NCBI RefSeq assembly: GCF_008831285.2
Contig: NC_045138.2
Location: forward strand, 19,189,934 to 19,253,933
Direction: 5' to 3'
Length of the DNA: 64,000 bases
From: Nymphaea colorata
Lineage: Eukaryota; Streptophyta; Magnoliopsida; Nymphaeales; Nymphaeaceae
Numbering within the stretch: position 1 is the first letter of the stretch; each line of letters opens with the position of its first letter. The notes beneath the pieces were generated by a model, which saw only the letters and a program-made list of their open reading frames with translations, had not been told where the DNA came from and ran no database searches. A program made the position numbers and the translations under genes. Shown piece after piece: positions 1 to 12,409 of this stretch.

Positions 1-1265
1 GGATTTTGAGCTTCAAGGAAATTGAATGAAAAGATACTTCTAAGACAATTTAGGGAGAAGAACTAGGTAAGAAAAGAGAAAATATAAAATCCAATCCACA
101 GATCCGACAATTCAAAAAAAATCTCCTCCGAAAGCTGCATTCAAACACTAGAACAAAAAAAATTCTCAATATGTAGTTTGCACCATTCAGAGGCAGAAAC
201 AAGGGTGTAGCTGTAGGGGTAGAAGGTTGAATTTTTCTACCCAAATTTGAAGGTGGGGTGGCCAGACACCAAACATTGTTGGGAATGGGAGATATATCAT
301 TGAGTTTGTAACAAGAAGAAAAAGAAGAAGAGGAGCACAAGAGAGAAGGGCATTGGAGAAGGAGTGGGAGCTTGAGAGAAGAATAGTGAAAAAAATCTGG
401 CCTACTGTGCTTGCTGGTGAGGTTGGCAGGGTGGTGGGAGTAGGAGAGAACATCAATGAGGACTCCATTGTCCCCACATCTTCCAAAACTAATGGCACAT
501 CAAGTGCTTCCATGGCGAATGGAAAGTGCCAGAGGAAAACTAACACCACCTCCACCAACACAATGACCATTGAGCCCCTACTCTTTCATTCAAGCACAAG
601 AACAAAATAAAACCATATAAATTACCTATGTTATTCAAACACCCAAACAATATATCCTTGAATATCTATGTATCACTCACGATGATTTAATTAATGTTGT
701 CAAACACTACCCAAAACTTAGAAGTATAAGATCCAATTAGCACAAGATTGGATCTCAAATTCATCTCAAACTACCAAGGTGGATCCAAATCCATATCCAT
801 GTTTAAACTTTAATCAATCATGACAAATAGCTATTTGTTTAATCGTGACAAAAATAAACAAAAATACAAAGATAAATTTTTATGCAAAAAATGAGAACAT
901 CTTTCATTGAAGACTGGAAAATGGAAGGACTTGAGGGGGCAGGAATTTGTTGGAGAAGGAACAGACACTATCAAAAAAGAAAGGAAAAAAGGTATTCTAA
1001 ATTCCAGTCCAATGCACCTTGCATTGTGCCTAGATTCAGAACAACTTTGAAAGTTATGACACACAAGTGCCGCTATTAATCATGTGGTACCCATGTCCAA
1101 CAGGTACTACATCGGGTACCTATGGCCTTAGGTATAGTTTAGATACAGTCAAGGCTGCTTTCCTCTTCTGTGTTATTTATTTGTGCTCTAAGAGCAATTT
1201 TATTCTCAGACTATGTTGTTTTGTTTGTTTAAACTTTAAATTCTTATTTTTTTCATTTTACATAT

Positions 1266-1308
<43 letters not shown>
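1266..1308. repeat. (AT)n microsatellite
   Basis: Alternating A/T run. The equivalent in the other duplicate is at about 48532-48557 and is shorter. Short ORFs reading TYIYIYI-type peptides across it are artefacts. Confidence 0.95.
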
Positions 1309-1313
<5 letters not shown>

Positions 1314-1498
1314 GCAGCATTCCCATACCCAAGTCTTTTGAAAATTCTCCACACTATATGTCACAGTGGTATGTGGGATATGCGCACATACCAGTATCAT
1401 TTTTTTCTCATTTTTGTTACATTTCATATTTTTGTTAGTTTATTTATGTTTTATGAGATTATATGTAAAATCGTAAAAGTAACTGTTAAAAAATGTCT

Positions 1499-1542
1499 TA
1501 ACAATGTGTTGTATAACAATGTGTTGTATAACAATGTGTTGT
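1499..1542. repeat. 14-base tandem triplet plus (GT)n/(CA)n
   Basis: The unit AACAATGTGTTGTAT occurs three times in a row with a 14-base period. It is followed at about 1548-1588 by a GT run and then a CA run, which are self-complementary. Duplicate 2 (about 48770-48820) has a single unit plus a CA run, so the triplication happened after the block duplication. Confidence 0.9.
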
Positions 1543-3737
1543 ATATATGTGTGTGTGCCTGTGTGTGTGTGTGTACACACACACACACTTTTCTTTGTCG
1601 TACCCCTGTACCAAGATTTTCTAAAATTGCCGTACCCGCTTCCTGGTACCCATACCCAAACCCGTACTTGGCTGTACCTATGTGACATAGACTGGCACCC
1701 ATACCCATATGACATAGAAACAAGTGAATCAAGCTAGTTGCTGAAATGTAGGTAAGTTAATCTAATGACGAACTGCTACTTAATAATCAAGAAAAGTTTG
1801 CCATCAAAAGCACTACAATAATACAATTGATTATTTAAAAAAAAACAGTCTAACACCCACCCGTAATGGATATTGCCATTAAAAGAATTAAATTCTGCTA
1901 CTAGATTATAACAACCTTGGAATAGAAAGAACATCCCACCACATCGAATACAGAAGAGTGAACAAAACATCAGTAAAATCACAGGTTTTGTCAAGTTCAA
2001 TCGGCCGTCAAGAATGTCTTCGTAGGAATAAAGAACTGTCAATATCAGACTTTGTTTTGTGCTATGTTCTATTATTAAATTTGTTCCTTTTCTGAGATTT
2101 TTTGAGTTATAAAGCTTTTCTCGACTTACCAAACGCATCTCCACCAACATCAAATGCAGCAACTGCAAGCAAATAACTAGCAGATGCTTAATAAGTAGAA
2201 AAGCTAGCCGAGACATAATCCTGTCTCAGTAGTCGCCAGGAGCAAGAGAAAAGAAAAGCCAATGTAATACCATCTTTAAGCATGTAAGCAAATATGTAAC
2301 TATATATCTCCACAGATAGAAAGTACATAAAGTTCTGAAACACTTTACAAGGACTAACTCATGCAAGGTCGCAACAACAAAATGAATAAACTGAACAAAG
2401 AGGGAGAAACAGTCATCAGAGTAGTAGACATGGAACAGGAGAGACACATGAAACAAAGAATAATGAAAAAAGTTAGCACCGACTGCAACCTAAAGCGCAT
2501 CAACTGACACTCCAACGATTTGAAGTGATGAAAACTATATATCAAAAAATTTTAATAAATACGGAAAAATTATAATAAATAGACCTACAACAAAATGCAC
2601 AACCGTACAGGAACCTTGACCCTTGAAAGATGATTAATAACGAGGCAAAGCCGCAAAGTCCCAATCCCATAAAATTCACAAAACTTTTGCTATTGTTGCC
2701 TGCAAACAGACTGGAGTATGTTGGAACTCTGAAAGTGTACGAAACAGCTGGATTTGATGATTATAGGAAATGTCACCAAGTACAGCAAACGAAGTCCATA
2801 AAGATGTTCATCAAAAGCCATGTTCAACAATCACCGTACCTATTTTACATCTTACACATACAGAAAACAACATTATCTAGTACATAAGTGAGCAGATCTG
2901 ATTCCTCATGTGGTATGGAGGGTACCAATGGTATCTGCAAAGTATCAATGACCAGAAGAAAAAAGAAATCCCAACAAAACCACAAGGTTTCGCTGACACC
3001 ATTTAAGAATGTACCTCCACGTCCATGACCATGAAAAGATCATGTGCATGGCATTCTCAGGTCTTTATGCAATTGATGCCGACCAGTATCATGTACTTTT
3101 GTCGCTTAACACAATCAGCAGGCATTTTTCATAACACAGTCGGCAAGCAGTTGCATAATAGCAAACATCTAAGCAGCAAAGAATCGGACGATTAAATCAA
3201 TCACATTCTCGTACATGACCCACAAAAACAAGATGCGATTGCCAATTTCAATAGTTCTAAATACAGAAATCCAATTTCACTAGCCGTCTCTACTAATAAC
3301 TGATCCTCTCAAAAAACTTGCATTCTAAATTTTATATCACTTATTTCTCCACCTTTCGCCCATCTTCCAGTCAAATCACCTTCTAATTGAATGGAAGAGG
3401 ACCTGCCGCACTTTATGACAAATATTTTGAACCCACAGCACAGAAGAAATTATCCGTAATTACTACGAGTATATAAACGGAAAAGCAATGCCAAGTCCAA
3501 CTCCAAGCAATTACATGGGCTGGGACCTCGAGAACCTGGAAATTGTTACGTGATATGCATCAAATCTGCCTACAACTGCTCAAAACGCTAATCCTAAAAA
3601 AAAAATTCGCCCTGCAAAACTCGCGCTCCTTGATGACATGGTAACACCTTTGTTGATGAATTAGGAAAAGATACATCAAAGAGGTCGGAAAAGCAACATA
3701 CATAATTAACTCAAACCCATTCGTTCTACTAACAAAC

Positions 3738-4732
3738 CTGCCGCAGACGACGCATCGTACAGGGCCGGATTTACCATCATCTAGATATAGCTTCCTCTGT
3801 GCCACGTTCTCGTTTAAAACCTTAGTTAACCTAAGAAAAGCTTTCCTCAACGCGACCTTGTCCACATCCAGAATCACCTCTAATGTGTTCTTTCCCTCGC
3901 CCTCATTCGGTCCTCCGTGAATTTCACCATGCCTTTGAACCTTCGGCATGCGTAATTCGTCCATCACCCTGCCAGAACTCGGAATCAGCGGGTTGCCGGA
4001 GACGCCGGGGAGGCCATTAGGGTTTCCATACTGCAGTATCTGCTGATGCCTCTGCCGGGCGATCTCCTCGTCTCTGAAACGTGACCCGTAGAACCTGTCA
4101 GGCTCACCAAAACCTGCATCATCTTCCCCGTACTTCCTCTTCAGAGGATTATCCAAATTCCGGTAATCCTCACGATCTCTTTCTCGTGGGAAACCAGAAT
4201 CGAAACGTTCGGGGCTAAACCTCGGGGGAAAAGGCTTATCCATTCCGATGCGGTCCAGGCCCCGCGGATCAACTAATCCAGGATGAGGAGGCCCGTATGG
4301 ATAAAGTCTATCATCGGCCGGTGGACGCCCAGGGGGAAGATCGGGCACACTCCGATGTAGCGGGTAATCTGGCGGTAAAGCAAAGTACGAACGGACACTT
4401 CCATCCGCCAAGACAATAGTCCGACGCTCTAGCATGTGGAAGCCGTAAGCAGGGGCCGGAGGAGGGACCGGAAACCCGCCTCCGCCACCAGGACCAGCGT
4501 CCTGCAAGGACAAAGGCGGACCACCGGAGGCGGGCGGAGGCGAGGGATTTACGGGAAGTTTCGACGGACCAGCAGCCACAGCGGCTGGTGAACGAGCAAC
4601 CTCCTCCTTGAAGGGTTTGGGTTCCGCAGGCGACTTCTCGGCCGAGGGGTTGTTGCCCTCCCAGCGGCTTTTCCGGCGTCCCGAGGAAGAGGGCGAGGGC
4701 GAGATTTTATGCGAAGACGATTTCCCGGCCAT
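3738..4732 (-). CDS. XS-domain protein, exon 1 (copy 1, open)
   Basis: This is the first coding exon of a plant XS-domain protein (SGS3-like zf-XS/XS family, associated in plants with RNA silencing and RNA binding). I recognise the family from the C-terminal part, containing DVDKVALRKAFLRLTKVLNE and then VRCVVCGR, which is the first half of the zf-XS zinc finger (CxxC). The N-terminal 230 residues are low-complexity: Ser/Lys/Arg-rich at first, then Pro/Gly-rich, then charged. I chose the ATG at 4732 (MAGKSSSHK) because the following sequence is conserved in both duplicates. An in-frame upstream ATG at 4813 exists but is less likely. The exon is 995 bases and ends in phase 2 at a donor reading GCAG|GTTTGT. 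The exon 2 copy at 44789 starts with one base that completes this codon. Frame is open throughout, unlike the copy at 50987-52377. The rest of the gene would lie left of the window. Confidence 0.82.
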
Positions 4733-4734
4733 AT

Positions 4735-7700
4735 TTCCGGCGAGCCAGCGAAAGCAGACACCGGAATAGGGAAATGAAGAATAATTTATCCGAGCACCAA
4801 CATCGCTTGCCAAAGAAGAGACGCTCTAGGGCATCCACAGTGCCCGGCCTCCAGAGATAAATGGACTACGTCGGGGGATCGTACGGAACGAAAATTTTCA
4901 ATATGAATTAAAATTTGTCCTATAATTCCAATAACGCCTTCACTCGTGGCTACTTATTGCAAGGTGTTCCCGGTAAAGAGTAAATTAAACGAATTTGCAT
5001 TTTTACATGAAAAGATGCAGAACTTTTTATAAGAAAATAAAATTGTTACAAGTAAATGGACGCAAGGCTTCTTATTAAAACTGTTATAGGCTAGATATTT
5101 AAATTTACCATTAAAAAGCAATATAAAGTGTTGCTAAATCATAAAAAAATTATTTTATACCATGTATACTTTTCATATTGGTTTTCAAAAAATTTGTGTC
5201 ATCCAGCAACATTCGGCGGTTGGCCGATATCACAAAGCAACAATAAAAGGTAATTGTCTTAAAAAACACATTCATTTGAGAATCGTTATTCGCTTGTAAA
5301 TATCATATTAGTACATATAAATTCTCATGTTTTGTATGTTTATATTCTAAAACCCCGTTATAATATTGCAATACTTTGAAACTACCGTAATAAAATCACA
5401 AACCGTTGTTGTGAATACCCTAATGACCATTTTAAGTGCAACATAAACTAAGTTATTCATGTGACAAGATTTCGTGTCCTGTTAGCATAATTTTTATGAT
5501 TCCAAATTTTTTGTTAATAGAGAGAGCGGATACATGACATTTCATGAAAAATGGTTAGCTCGGTTTTTGAGCATAAAAAGCATGCGTGGCCTGAAATGGT
5601 ATATCAAATAAATATGAGCTCATCTAGGAAATTTGGTCTGATTCGTGCCGGTTACGCTTGGCTCCGGGTTAAAGACAAGCAAAGGAACCCAGATCCGTTT
5701 CATGGTCGAAAACGGGTTGATTTTGTCCCCGATCCAGTCCAACGTGGGCGTTATTTTCGGATCCGGGTCCTTAAACCAGTTCTGAAACTCTTAGTATCGG
5801 AAAATGTACAAGAAACTGGTCAACGAAAGTTCGGGTCGCCATGGGATCGGCTTCCGAGTTCAACGCCTTCATCTCTGGTAAGTTGCAACGATGCGAACCA
5901 GTCGGATCCAAAACGCCTGAAATCTTTTCATTATAACAAAGAACATTTGACAAACAGGTGGGCTCGAGTAGTGTCTTATCGGATTTTATATAATTGGACT
6001 TGGATTTAATTTTGGATTGAGGTTCCAATTTGGAACCCAAACCCAGATCCAACTAGCATAAATTCTAACAATTACTATATGTAAGTGGGTTGGATCATTT
6101 ATTCGGATTTTAGTCATAAATCAACTTGGATTCAGATTCAGTTGCAAAAATACATATTAAAGTCTGAATCTAATTAGTAATTCGTCTTTGTTTATATTGG
6201 AAATGGAGGGATATATAAGGAACTTGGAAAATTTATAACCACCGAAATCATCAATTTGATTCATTTGGTGGTATTCATTTAAACTGCAAACAATAACATA
6301 CACGATACTCGAGTTGAGTTGAGTTGAGTTGTATACTATATAACCACCCAAGTCATGATTTTGCCTCTCTTAAACTACCAATTATAAGTGAACCTGGAGA
6401 TGATTGTAAATTAAACCGCATCCATTCATATAATTTATTTGACTATGAAATAGTAAACTAATTTCAATTAGATTTGGAATAAGCCAGAAAAAAATGGATT
6501 GGTATAGCAACGGAATATCAGAATTGGAGTTAGATTTTACTTCGCTTCTGAATGGATGTTAATAGGTCATTTTCTATTTCGCATTAGTGAATTTTGTTGA
6601 GTTGCCGTCAACTCCATGGTTTTTTAACTCTTTTTTTTTTTTACCAAAGCTTGCGACGTTAAAAGGTAATAATTTAACTCATAGCAGCTCAAAGGAAGCG
6701 TTAACAAAAAGGAATGCCAATAGTGGAAGCATCGTATCATCGCCTTTCAGATTGTGGAACCTCCAAATGTTTCGTGCATTTTAAATTTGTTGACAATTTC
6801 AAAGGCTCAAAGATAAGCAGCGATCAGGAGTTCATTTTAGGGATATCAACAAAGAGGATTTTAATCGGTACCTTTTATTATATCCGAAATATTGGATGTT
6901 TGCATATTTGGATTCAAATTCTTATTGGAATGTAAACGAATAAAAATCTACTATATATTAATATGACTTTTTAGATTAATTATTCAACCTTTAAATTCAC
7001 AATTGAATTCATGCTGTATTATGGTATGTTAAGGACCAACTTTCAAAATTCATATACATCATATACATAAAAATTCAGGTTCCAAATTGGTGTTTAGTAT
7101 GTAATCAGATATTTATTTAAGCCTAAATGTGAATAAATTTGAATGCAGTTTTCTAAATCCAAATTTGATCCTACTACTTACAGGGATGTTTTTTTTTTTT
7201 AAATTATTTAAAGCAGTTTGCTCATATATCTGATTCAAATTTAATTAGTTAATATGGATCAATATCATAATTTTGTTTTCATATATATAATTACTCAGCA
7301 AAGCCACGTTTGAGTCGATAGATGAATTGAGTGAAGTATTGTGAGATAGGAGCAAAACCAGATTACCGCTGCTGGTGCAGTAGTAGCGGCAGAGGTAGCG
7401 GGACGACAGGGGTGTGGGTGGAAACTCCTTACTTAAGGAGGGCCATCCTCTCCTCCTCTAATTCCCCATCATCTCCGTTCATGCGCACTTCCATCCTTTC
7501 TGGTTGTGCCCGGGTTTGTCTGAAGTTCCATCCTTTTTGTTTCGTTGGCTGGTGATGGTGGTGTTGGCGGTCAGACTATGAGAATTCTCTGTGAGAGTGA
7601 AGCGACACTCTCTAGATTACTGCTTTTTTTGGCCTCATTTTTTTCTTCTCATCATGGACGGAAATTCGTTATGGGGTTTTCTCTTCGATACCGCGGTGTT

Positions 7701-7980
7701 GACAGAGTCAAGAGAAGCTATATGCCTTTCGCGGATGTGGTTGGTTGGTTGACTGCTTCTATGCAATTATTGAGGAGCATATATTTGCAACTTCTTCTTT
7801 GTGAGTTATTTAATTAAGTAGTGAATCAAATGTTTGGATTTAGAAAATTTTTGACTTGGTATTGAAGCTTAGCCAGGGTTGAATTTCTCACTGAATTTGG
7901 ATCTAACTATCGTTCAACCTAATACGGTTTCACCGAATTTCTCACGGTCGTCTATTCCACGGAAATTCCTTCCTCTTCCT
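4735..7980. other. Intergenic, no supported gene
   Basis: This lies between the XS exon 1 start and the first membrane-protein gene. Up to 6092 it is shared with 52380-53651. The frame at 5551-6009 (152 codons) is broken by several indels in its duplicate at 53210-53530, so I do not call it. From 6093 to 7300 the sequence is AT-rich with nothing recognisable. At 7431-7520 a stretch beginning CTTACTTAAGGAG resembles the region 5' of the gene at 56060 (about 55728-55790), so it is a likely promoter relic. Confidence 0.6.
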
Positions 7981-7983
7981 TTT

Positions 7984-7991
7984 CTATAAAA
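7984..7991 (+). promoter_or_regulatory. TATA-like box for the gene at 8062
   Basis: CTATAAAA lies about 75 bases before the ATG, a distance matching the TATA boxes of the paralogues at 22575 and 58651. It would give a leader of roughly 45 bases. Confidence 0.5.
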
Positions 7992-8061
7992 CGCCAACTT
8001 CTCTCCCTCTCTCTTCCTCTGGCTGGTGAGGCCAGTGGCACAAGGTCACTTGGCAACGGCA

Positions 8062-8457
8062 ATGGAGCCGAACAAGCTACTGCTCGCGGTGCTTTTGTGG
8101 TCGTCGTCCACGATGATCGGTATCTTCCTTGTGAACGAGCTTCCCGGCGAGGCTGCCGCGACGACAGCTGATCCCCAATTGTTTCAGTCCGAAGATTTCC
8201 AGCTCTTGCTGCTCCTTATTGGGATCCCAGTCGCCTGGACTGCCTCGCTGGTCGTTGTCCTTTTCGGCCATCAGCTTGCCGAGACGACGGTCAGTAACTG
8301 CCTCTTGATCGCCGCCCTTTCTCTTGCCTGTGTGCTCCGGGCATTAACATTTTCCGATGACGAAAGACATGCCCGCCTTGTGCCCAACTCCTTCAACCAC
8401 TCTTGCGATCTAACTTGCGGTTCTGGGTCTTCGATCGTATGCACACATATTCTGTAG
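8062..8457 (+). CDS. Small three-helix membrane protein, family copy A
   Basis: I do not recognise this family and assign no function. The 131-residue protein has a hydrophobic N-terminus (about 5-25: signal anchor or signal peptide), a very Leu/Val-rich segment (47-69) ending in GH, and a third hydrophobic segment (78-96). The C-terminal tail carries a sequon, N112-H-S, then C115, C119 and C127. The ATG at 8062 rather than 8026 is chosen because all five paralogues align from here. It is the most divergent of the five: SEDFQ precedes helix 2, GIPVAWTASL is inside it, and the usual TCC motif reads TCG. It is intronless. The next paralogue on the same strand is B at 12014. Conservation of frame and motifs in five copies supports coding. 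Confidence 0.72.
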   Translation: MEPNKLLLAVLLWSSSTMIGIFLVNELPGEAAATTADPQLFQSEDFQLLLLLIGIPVAWTASLVVVLFGHQLAETTVSNCLLIAALSLACVLRALTFSDDERHARLVPNSFNHSCDLTCGSGSSIVCTHIL

Positions 8458-8877
8458 GTTGGAATTTCTGGGATTGCTATTATGCTATCTATGGTTTCTT
8501 GTATGAATTTTGCCGTTCTCCGGCCGTCACCGGCCTTGTTCTCCGTCCACGCACGTCAAATTGTCCCGTACTTGCATAGTCCTTACGTTTGCTTCATGGT
8601 TATGGCGTCTTGCTGTTTGTATTGGGATTCAAGGACCAACCTGTTCACTTTACTCCTCGGAATTCGTCCACTTAACTGTCGTCAACGCACACAAACTGCA
8701 CAAACTTGTGTAAAAGTTTCAGAGAAGGCCGAAGCTTTGTTGATGCATTTTCGCCGGCTGCATTTCCCGGTGGCGATGGTTCGCAATCACGGCCAGCGAA
8801 GGAGAGCGAGGATGGGGCGGCCAGTGGCCGGAAAAACAGGAGAACAAAAAGGATTAGAGATGCATAGCTCGCCGTGA
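8458..8877 (+). other. Conserved 3' tail of copy A (probable 3' UTR)
   Basis: The sequence after the stop aligns with the region after every other paralogue: TAGGTTGGAATTTCT at the start, then a cytosine-rich stretch, then CGCACACAAACTGCACAAAC, then GCCGAAGCTTTGTTGATG, and a final GGAAAAACAGG. This copy lacks the GGCGTCGTCCCTGTG stretch. Open frames in it (8482-8877, 8510-8713) change frame relative to the paralogues, so I favour UTR over coding. Confidence 0.65.
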
Positions 8878-11749
8878 AGCCCAAAAAGTATCCGCTGACC
8901 CGGTCAAAAGACTTTAGAAATCATGCTCGATATTTTACAAATATATTTATAGGTTGTTTGAAGCGTTGAATTTTGATAGGGGAATTAAAAATTCTACAAA
9001 CCAAATTTCATTTCAAATTGGAATTTAATTAAAAATTATAATTAATATTTAGTAATAGTTTCTCACAATACCAAAATTTTGATTTACGAATGAGCCTATA
9101 ATTTTATAATCAATTCTTTGTTAACGAAATTCCCATTTGATCAAAAAAGAGAATTTTAGTTCTACAATTTAGTCTCATCAAACACCCCTTTTAAGTTTTT
9201 CCATGTTTTAAAATCTATCGGCGGACCTGTGGCCTGAAGTTGATCCAGGTTGGATACCAATTAGATCCAGATCCAACTCAACAAGTTGACTCCTTCACAC
9301 ATGGTTCAACAAGAAGTTGTACGCTAGTATAGTTGTATTAGCTCTATTCTAATTCTTATGACCCGGATCAGTTCGTACCCAAAATGGCCGGGTACATCTC
9401 ATCCGGTCCGGTCGGCTGATGCGGATTCTACTTATCAAACACGAAAAGCAGGTTGATCGAACAACGGTTTTCTCGATAACCGGATCGATATTGCAAAAAA
9501 TCCGGCAACTCATTTTAGCTGTTTCCGCTTAAGGTTAAAGAAAAGCAATATAGCATTTTTGCAACACTTTTAAATAGATGAAGTTTATTCTTAAGAAATA
9601 AAAAGAAAATGCCTTGTGACCTGGGCTTCTAGATTGTCTGATTATACGCACTAAAATATTTAAAATTTTCCAGAAAATTGTTTCGCCCAACTTTCTTGTG
9701 GTACGCACGTTATAGGTTAAGATTTAATTTCTTTCATTTTTCTATTTCTTCTACGTGCAATTCATATGAGGAACGGGTGACTTAATTATGAGAACAATAA
9801 CAAGCTATCTCTTTGTTTCACAATCTTTAAAGCAAATTCATAAAACAACTTGTTTTTGTTTTGTTAGCATTAAGTATGTTGTGTAAAGTGTTTCACGAGT
9901 TGAAACACTTGCCCTATAATTGAAGTAGATTTATAAGACACATGGACAAGTGTTTTATAAATGTACTCTAATAAGATTTACGAAACACTAACACATTGTT
10001 TCTAATGTCAAATGACATTTAAATGAAACATATTCAAACTTATAGATCCTTTTTTTACCTCCTTAAATGTTTATTTTATGGAAAAATTTTTGAAAACATG
10101 GCGTCCAAGTAACTGGGTGCATCTCAATTCTCAAGTTAGCTTTTCATTTTGTTGTCCCCCGCCACAGGTTTAATATCTCAACAATCGAACATAACCAACG
10201 TGAGGCAAGTCAAGGATTGCGCTACCAATCGGCTTACAAAATCCATCGAGAACAAATTTTTTCAAAATAACGTCAAGGGTGAACTTGAAATCACAAGGAG
10301 TATTCAGATTTTACTAGCAGTGATTCCAGATTTTGTCTAAATCATATACATTCTTCTGATTTAGATGCCTATTGGACGAAGGAACTGGGCAAATAAATTT
10401 GGATTCGAATGTAAAGCTCCCACACTCTCACAGATCGCACTCAATCATATGATACTTCTAAGTCAACTAAGAAGTCATTTAGCAATAGTAACACATTGTT
10501 ATCACCTCATGAATGTGTTCCAAAAAACAAAACATGAATTGCTTCATTTCTTGGGACGCATTCATGAAATAGTAACAATGTGTTTCTGTTGCCAAACTAC
10601 CCTTAAATGCTACAAAATGCACATGCTTAGATCCTCACTGGTCCACGGATCTCAAATCCTCGGTGAGCTGAGATCACCACAAATGTCATACTCACGACAA
10701 TCAAACACAATCTAAGAGTGGTGGAGGAATAATAGTGATGAATAAACAATGAAAAAACAGAGAGAGAGAGAGAAAAGAAGAGAGGGTGACTTGAGTGTTA
10801 AAGACATTCTACCTAACAACTAACATGTTTGGAGGAAAGAAAGGCGTTCCTGTTATCTTCAAAAATGTTGTGTATTTTATTCATTTTAGGGTAAGTCTCG
10901 TGAAACACTTACACAACATTAGAACCAGAAACCTACAACTACAAAACATATTTGGCAACGTTCCTACCATGACATAAATAATATAAGGTATGAAGAAACC
11001 TCAAAAAACATGCAAATATTTGATTATTACTAACAATAATTACAAATAGGTAGTAATTAGAGCAAGCAAACATAAAAACTATAGGGGTGCTTGGATGACA
11101 CCTTCATCTAAGCAGTTTTATAAAAATTTGGATTCTTGAAAGTTGAAGAAGAAGACACACGTATGCAACAATGGCAAGTCACGATTAATATACCGTATAT
11201 TACTTCGCATTACACATTAGTCGGGATCATGCTTTTTTCAAGGGTGTTTTTGCCATTTTACTTCCACAAGTAAAAGATCATTGAGAAATTGCAAATCGAG
11301 GAGCTGATATGGCCAGTAGGACGTTCGGGCCCACTATGCTGGTTGGGATCGCTTAAGAGTGTTTCGGTAATTTTACTATTAAACTTTATTTTTGTTCGTT
11401 TGTGGAGTTTTCCAACGGCAGCCGACATCCTTTCGTGTCTTATGTCCGGCGATTTTACAACTTTGCAGCAAGCCCATAGGTTCTTCGCCTCTCTTGTAAA
11501 ATAAAGATTAAAGACATTAAAAGAAAGAGAGAGAGAAAAAAACAGAGGAATGCAAAGACACGTAGATGGTTAGATGACGACGTGTTGAATCTCAACATCA
11601 AGTCGAAAATCTCATTGCGCATGTTCACAGACCGGAGCGAAGGGTATTCTAGGGAGAAGCTCGTTAGATCTACCATTTGTCAAGAGCGTCAGCTGGGCTT
11701 CAGTTTCAGGTAGCTTACAGAAAAGAACGATTTTGTCTTGTACTAGAAA
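8878..11749. other. Intergenic, no supported gene
   Basis: AT-rich. About 9255-9300 (AGATCCAGATCCAACTCAAC region) is related to 12885-12940, so copies A and B share a 3' flank as well as the gene. About 10540-10910 is related to 53650-54990 upstream of copy D, which ties B to D. A GA run lies at about 10759-10774. ORFs at 10149, 10365, 10795 and 11289 have no recognisable product. Confidence 0.6.
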
Positions 11750-12013
11750 ATGGCGCACCGAGGTAGCGGCGGTGTATGGCAATGGCGGAAGACGGGATTT
11801 GAATACCGGGATCTTGCGGGAGGAGGGTGGAAAACCGGAAACCGCTTACGAAACCGGAGTCGCTTTCTTACGACGACGAAATCGATGACATCACGATCAT
11901 GGCTGCAGGTGGAGAGGGCGGAGAGAAAAAGAAAGACGTTATCCATCCAAGCCGATCACTCTAAAAAGCAGGGCGATCCTCGGCCTTCCTCACGGTCGCG
12001 GAGAGCAGCGGGA

Positions 12014-12409
12014 ATGCATACGAGCAAAGTATTCGGAATGGTTTTGTTGCTGTCGTCCAAGATGGTCGCCTTCTTCCTTCTGAACATGCTTGCTGGTGGC
12101 ACTGCGACGGCGACGGCAGATCCCCAGATTTTCCTCCCCGAAGATTTCCAGATCTTGTTGCTCCTTCTTGGCATCCAAGTCACCTGGACTGCCTCACTCG
12201 TCGTTGTCTTACTAGGCCACCGGCTTACACCGGCGACCGTCCGCACCTGCCTCTTCGTCTCCACCATTTCTCTTGCCTTTGTGCTCCTGCCATTTACGAC
12301 TGCATCCGGTGGCCAGAGCAACGTCCGTCAAGTGCCCAGCTCCTTCAACCAGTCATGCGCTCTAACTTGCTGTTCCGGGTCTTCGAGCGCGTGCATATAT
12401 ACTCACTAG
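12014..12409 (+). CDS. Small three-helix membrane protein, family copy B
   Basis: 131 residues, family unrecognised. Hydrophobic segment 1 is at about 5-26. An acidic PEDFQ motif sits just before segment 2 (about 46-69, with the core LLLLLLGIQV), which ends LLGHR. Segment 3 spans about 78-95. The tail has the sequon N112-Q-S followed by C115 and TCC (119-120) and a last Cys at 127. The frame is open upstream to an ATG at 11750, but none of that 88-residue extension is shared with paralogues, so 12014 is chosen. The closest relative is copy D (56060). They share GLLL-type core residues, an ATVRTC motif, SFNQSC and the upstream flank. Single exon, plus strand. Confidence 0.76.
   Translation: MHTSKVFGMVLLLSSKMVAFFLLNMLAGGTATATADPQIFLPEDFQILLLLLGIQVTWTASLVVVLLGHRLTPATVRTCLFVSTISLAFVLLPFTTASGGQSNVRQVPSSFNQSCALTCCSGSSSACIYTH

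Larger units (their letters stand above)
1..3737. other. Non-coding: intron 1 of the XS gene, copy 1
   Basis: No supported gene lies here. The stretch lies downstream (minus sense) of the exon 1 splice donor at 3737/3738, so it is probably intron 1 of the XS-domain gene. In copy 2 the equivalent intron is about 6.2 kb long, so exon 2 of this copy would fall outside the window to the left. Open frames within it are short, differ in frame between the duplicates, or run through microsatellites. Confidence 0.7.
1..6092. repeat. Segmental duplication, copy 1 (continues left of window)
   Basis: Base 1 onward aligns by eye with 46526 onward, and the match runs with small indels to about 6092 (partner end about 53651), where both sides diverge right after a shared segment ending in GTAAGTGGGTT. 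The block contains the XS-domain exon 1 on the minus strand, its first intron, and AT/CA microsatellites. Copy 2 is about 1 kb longer, mainly because of extra sequence at 47682-48425 and the exon duplication at 51151-51932. Homology is already full at base 1, so the true left end lies outside the window. Confidence 0.93.

Noticed and set aside
5551-6009. 152-codon plus-strand ORF
   Set aside because: Its duplicate at about 53210-53530 has several frame-breaking indels and the peptide resembles nothing known; treated as chance ORF in duplicated intergenic DNA.
8482-8877. 131-codon ORF after copy A
   Set aside because: It lies in the conserved tail; the frame is not kept among paralogues (compensating indels), so it is more likely 3' UTR.
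11750-12013. N-terminal extension of copy B (88 residues)
   Set aside because: No paralogue has it, it is Arg-rich and low complexity, and homology starts exactly at the ATG at 12014.
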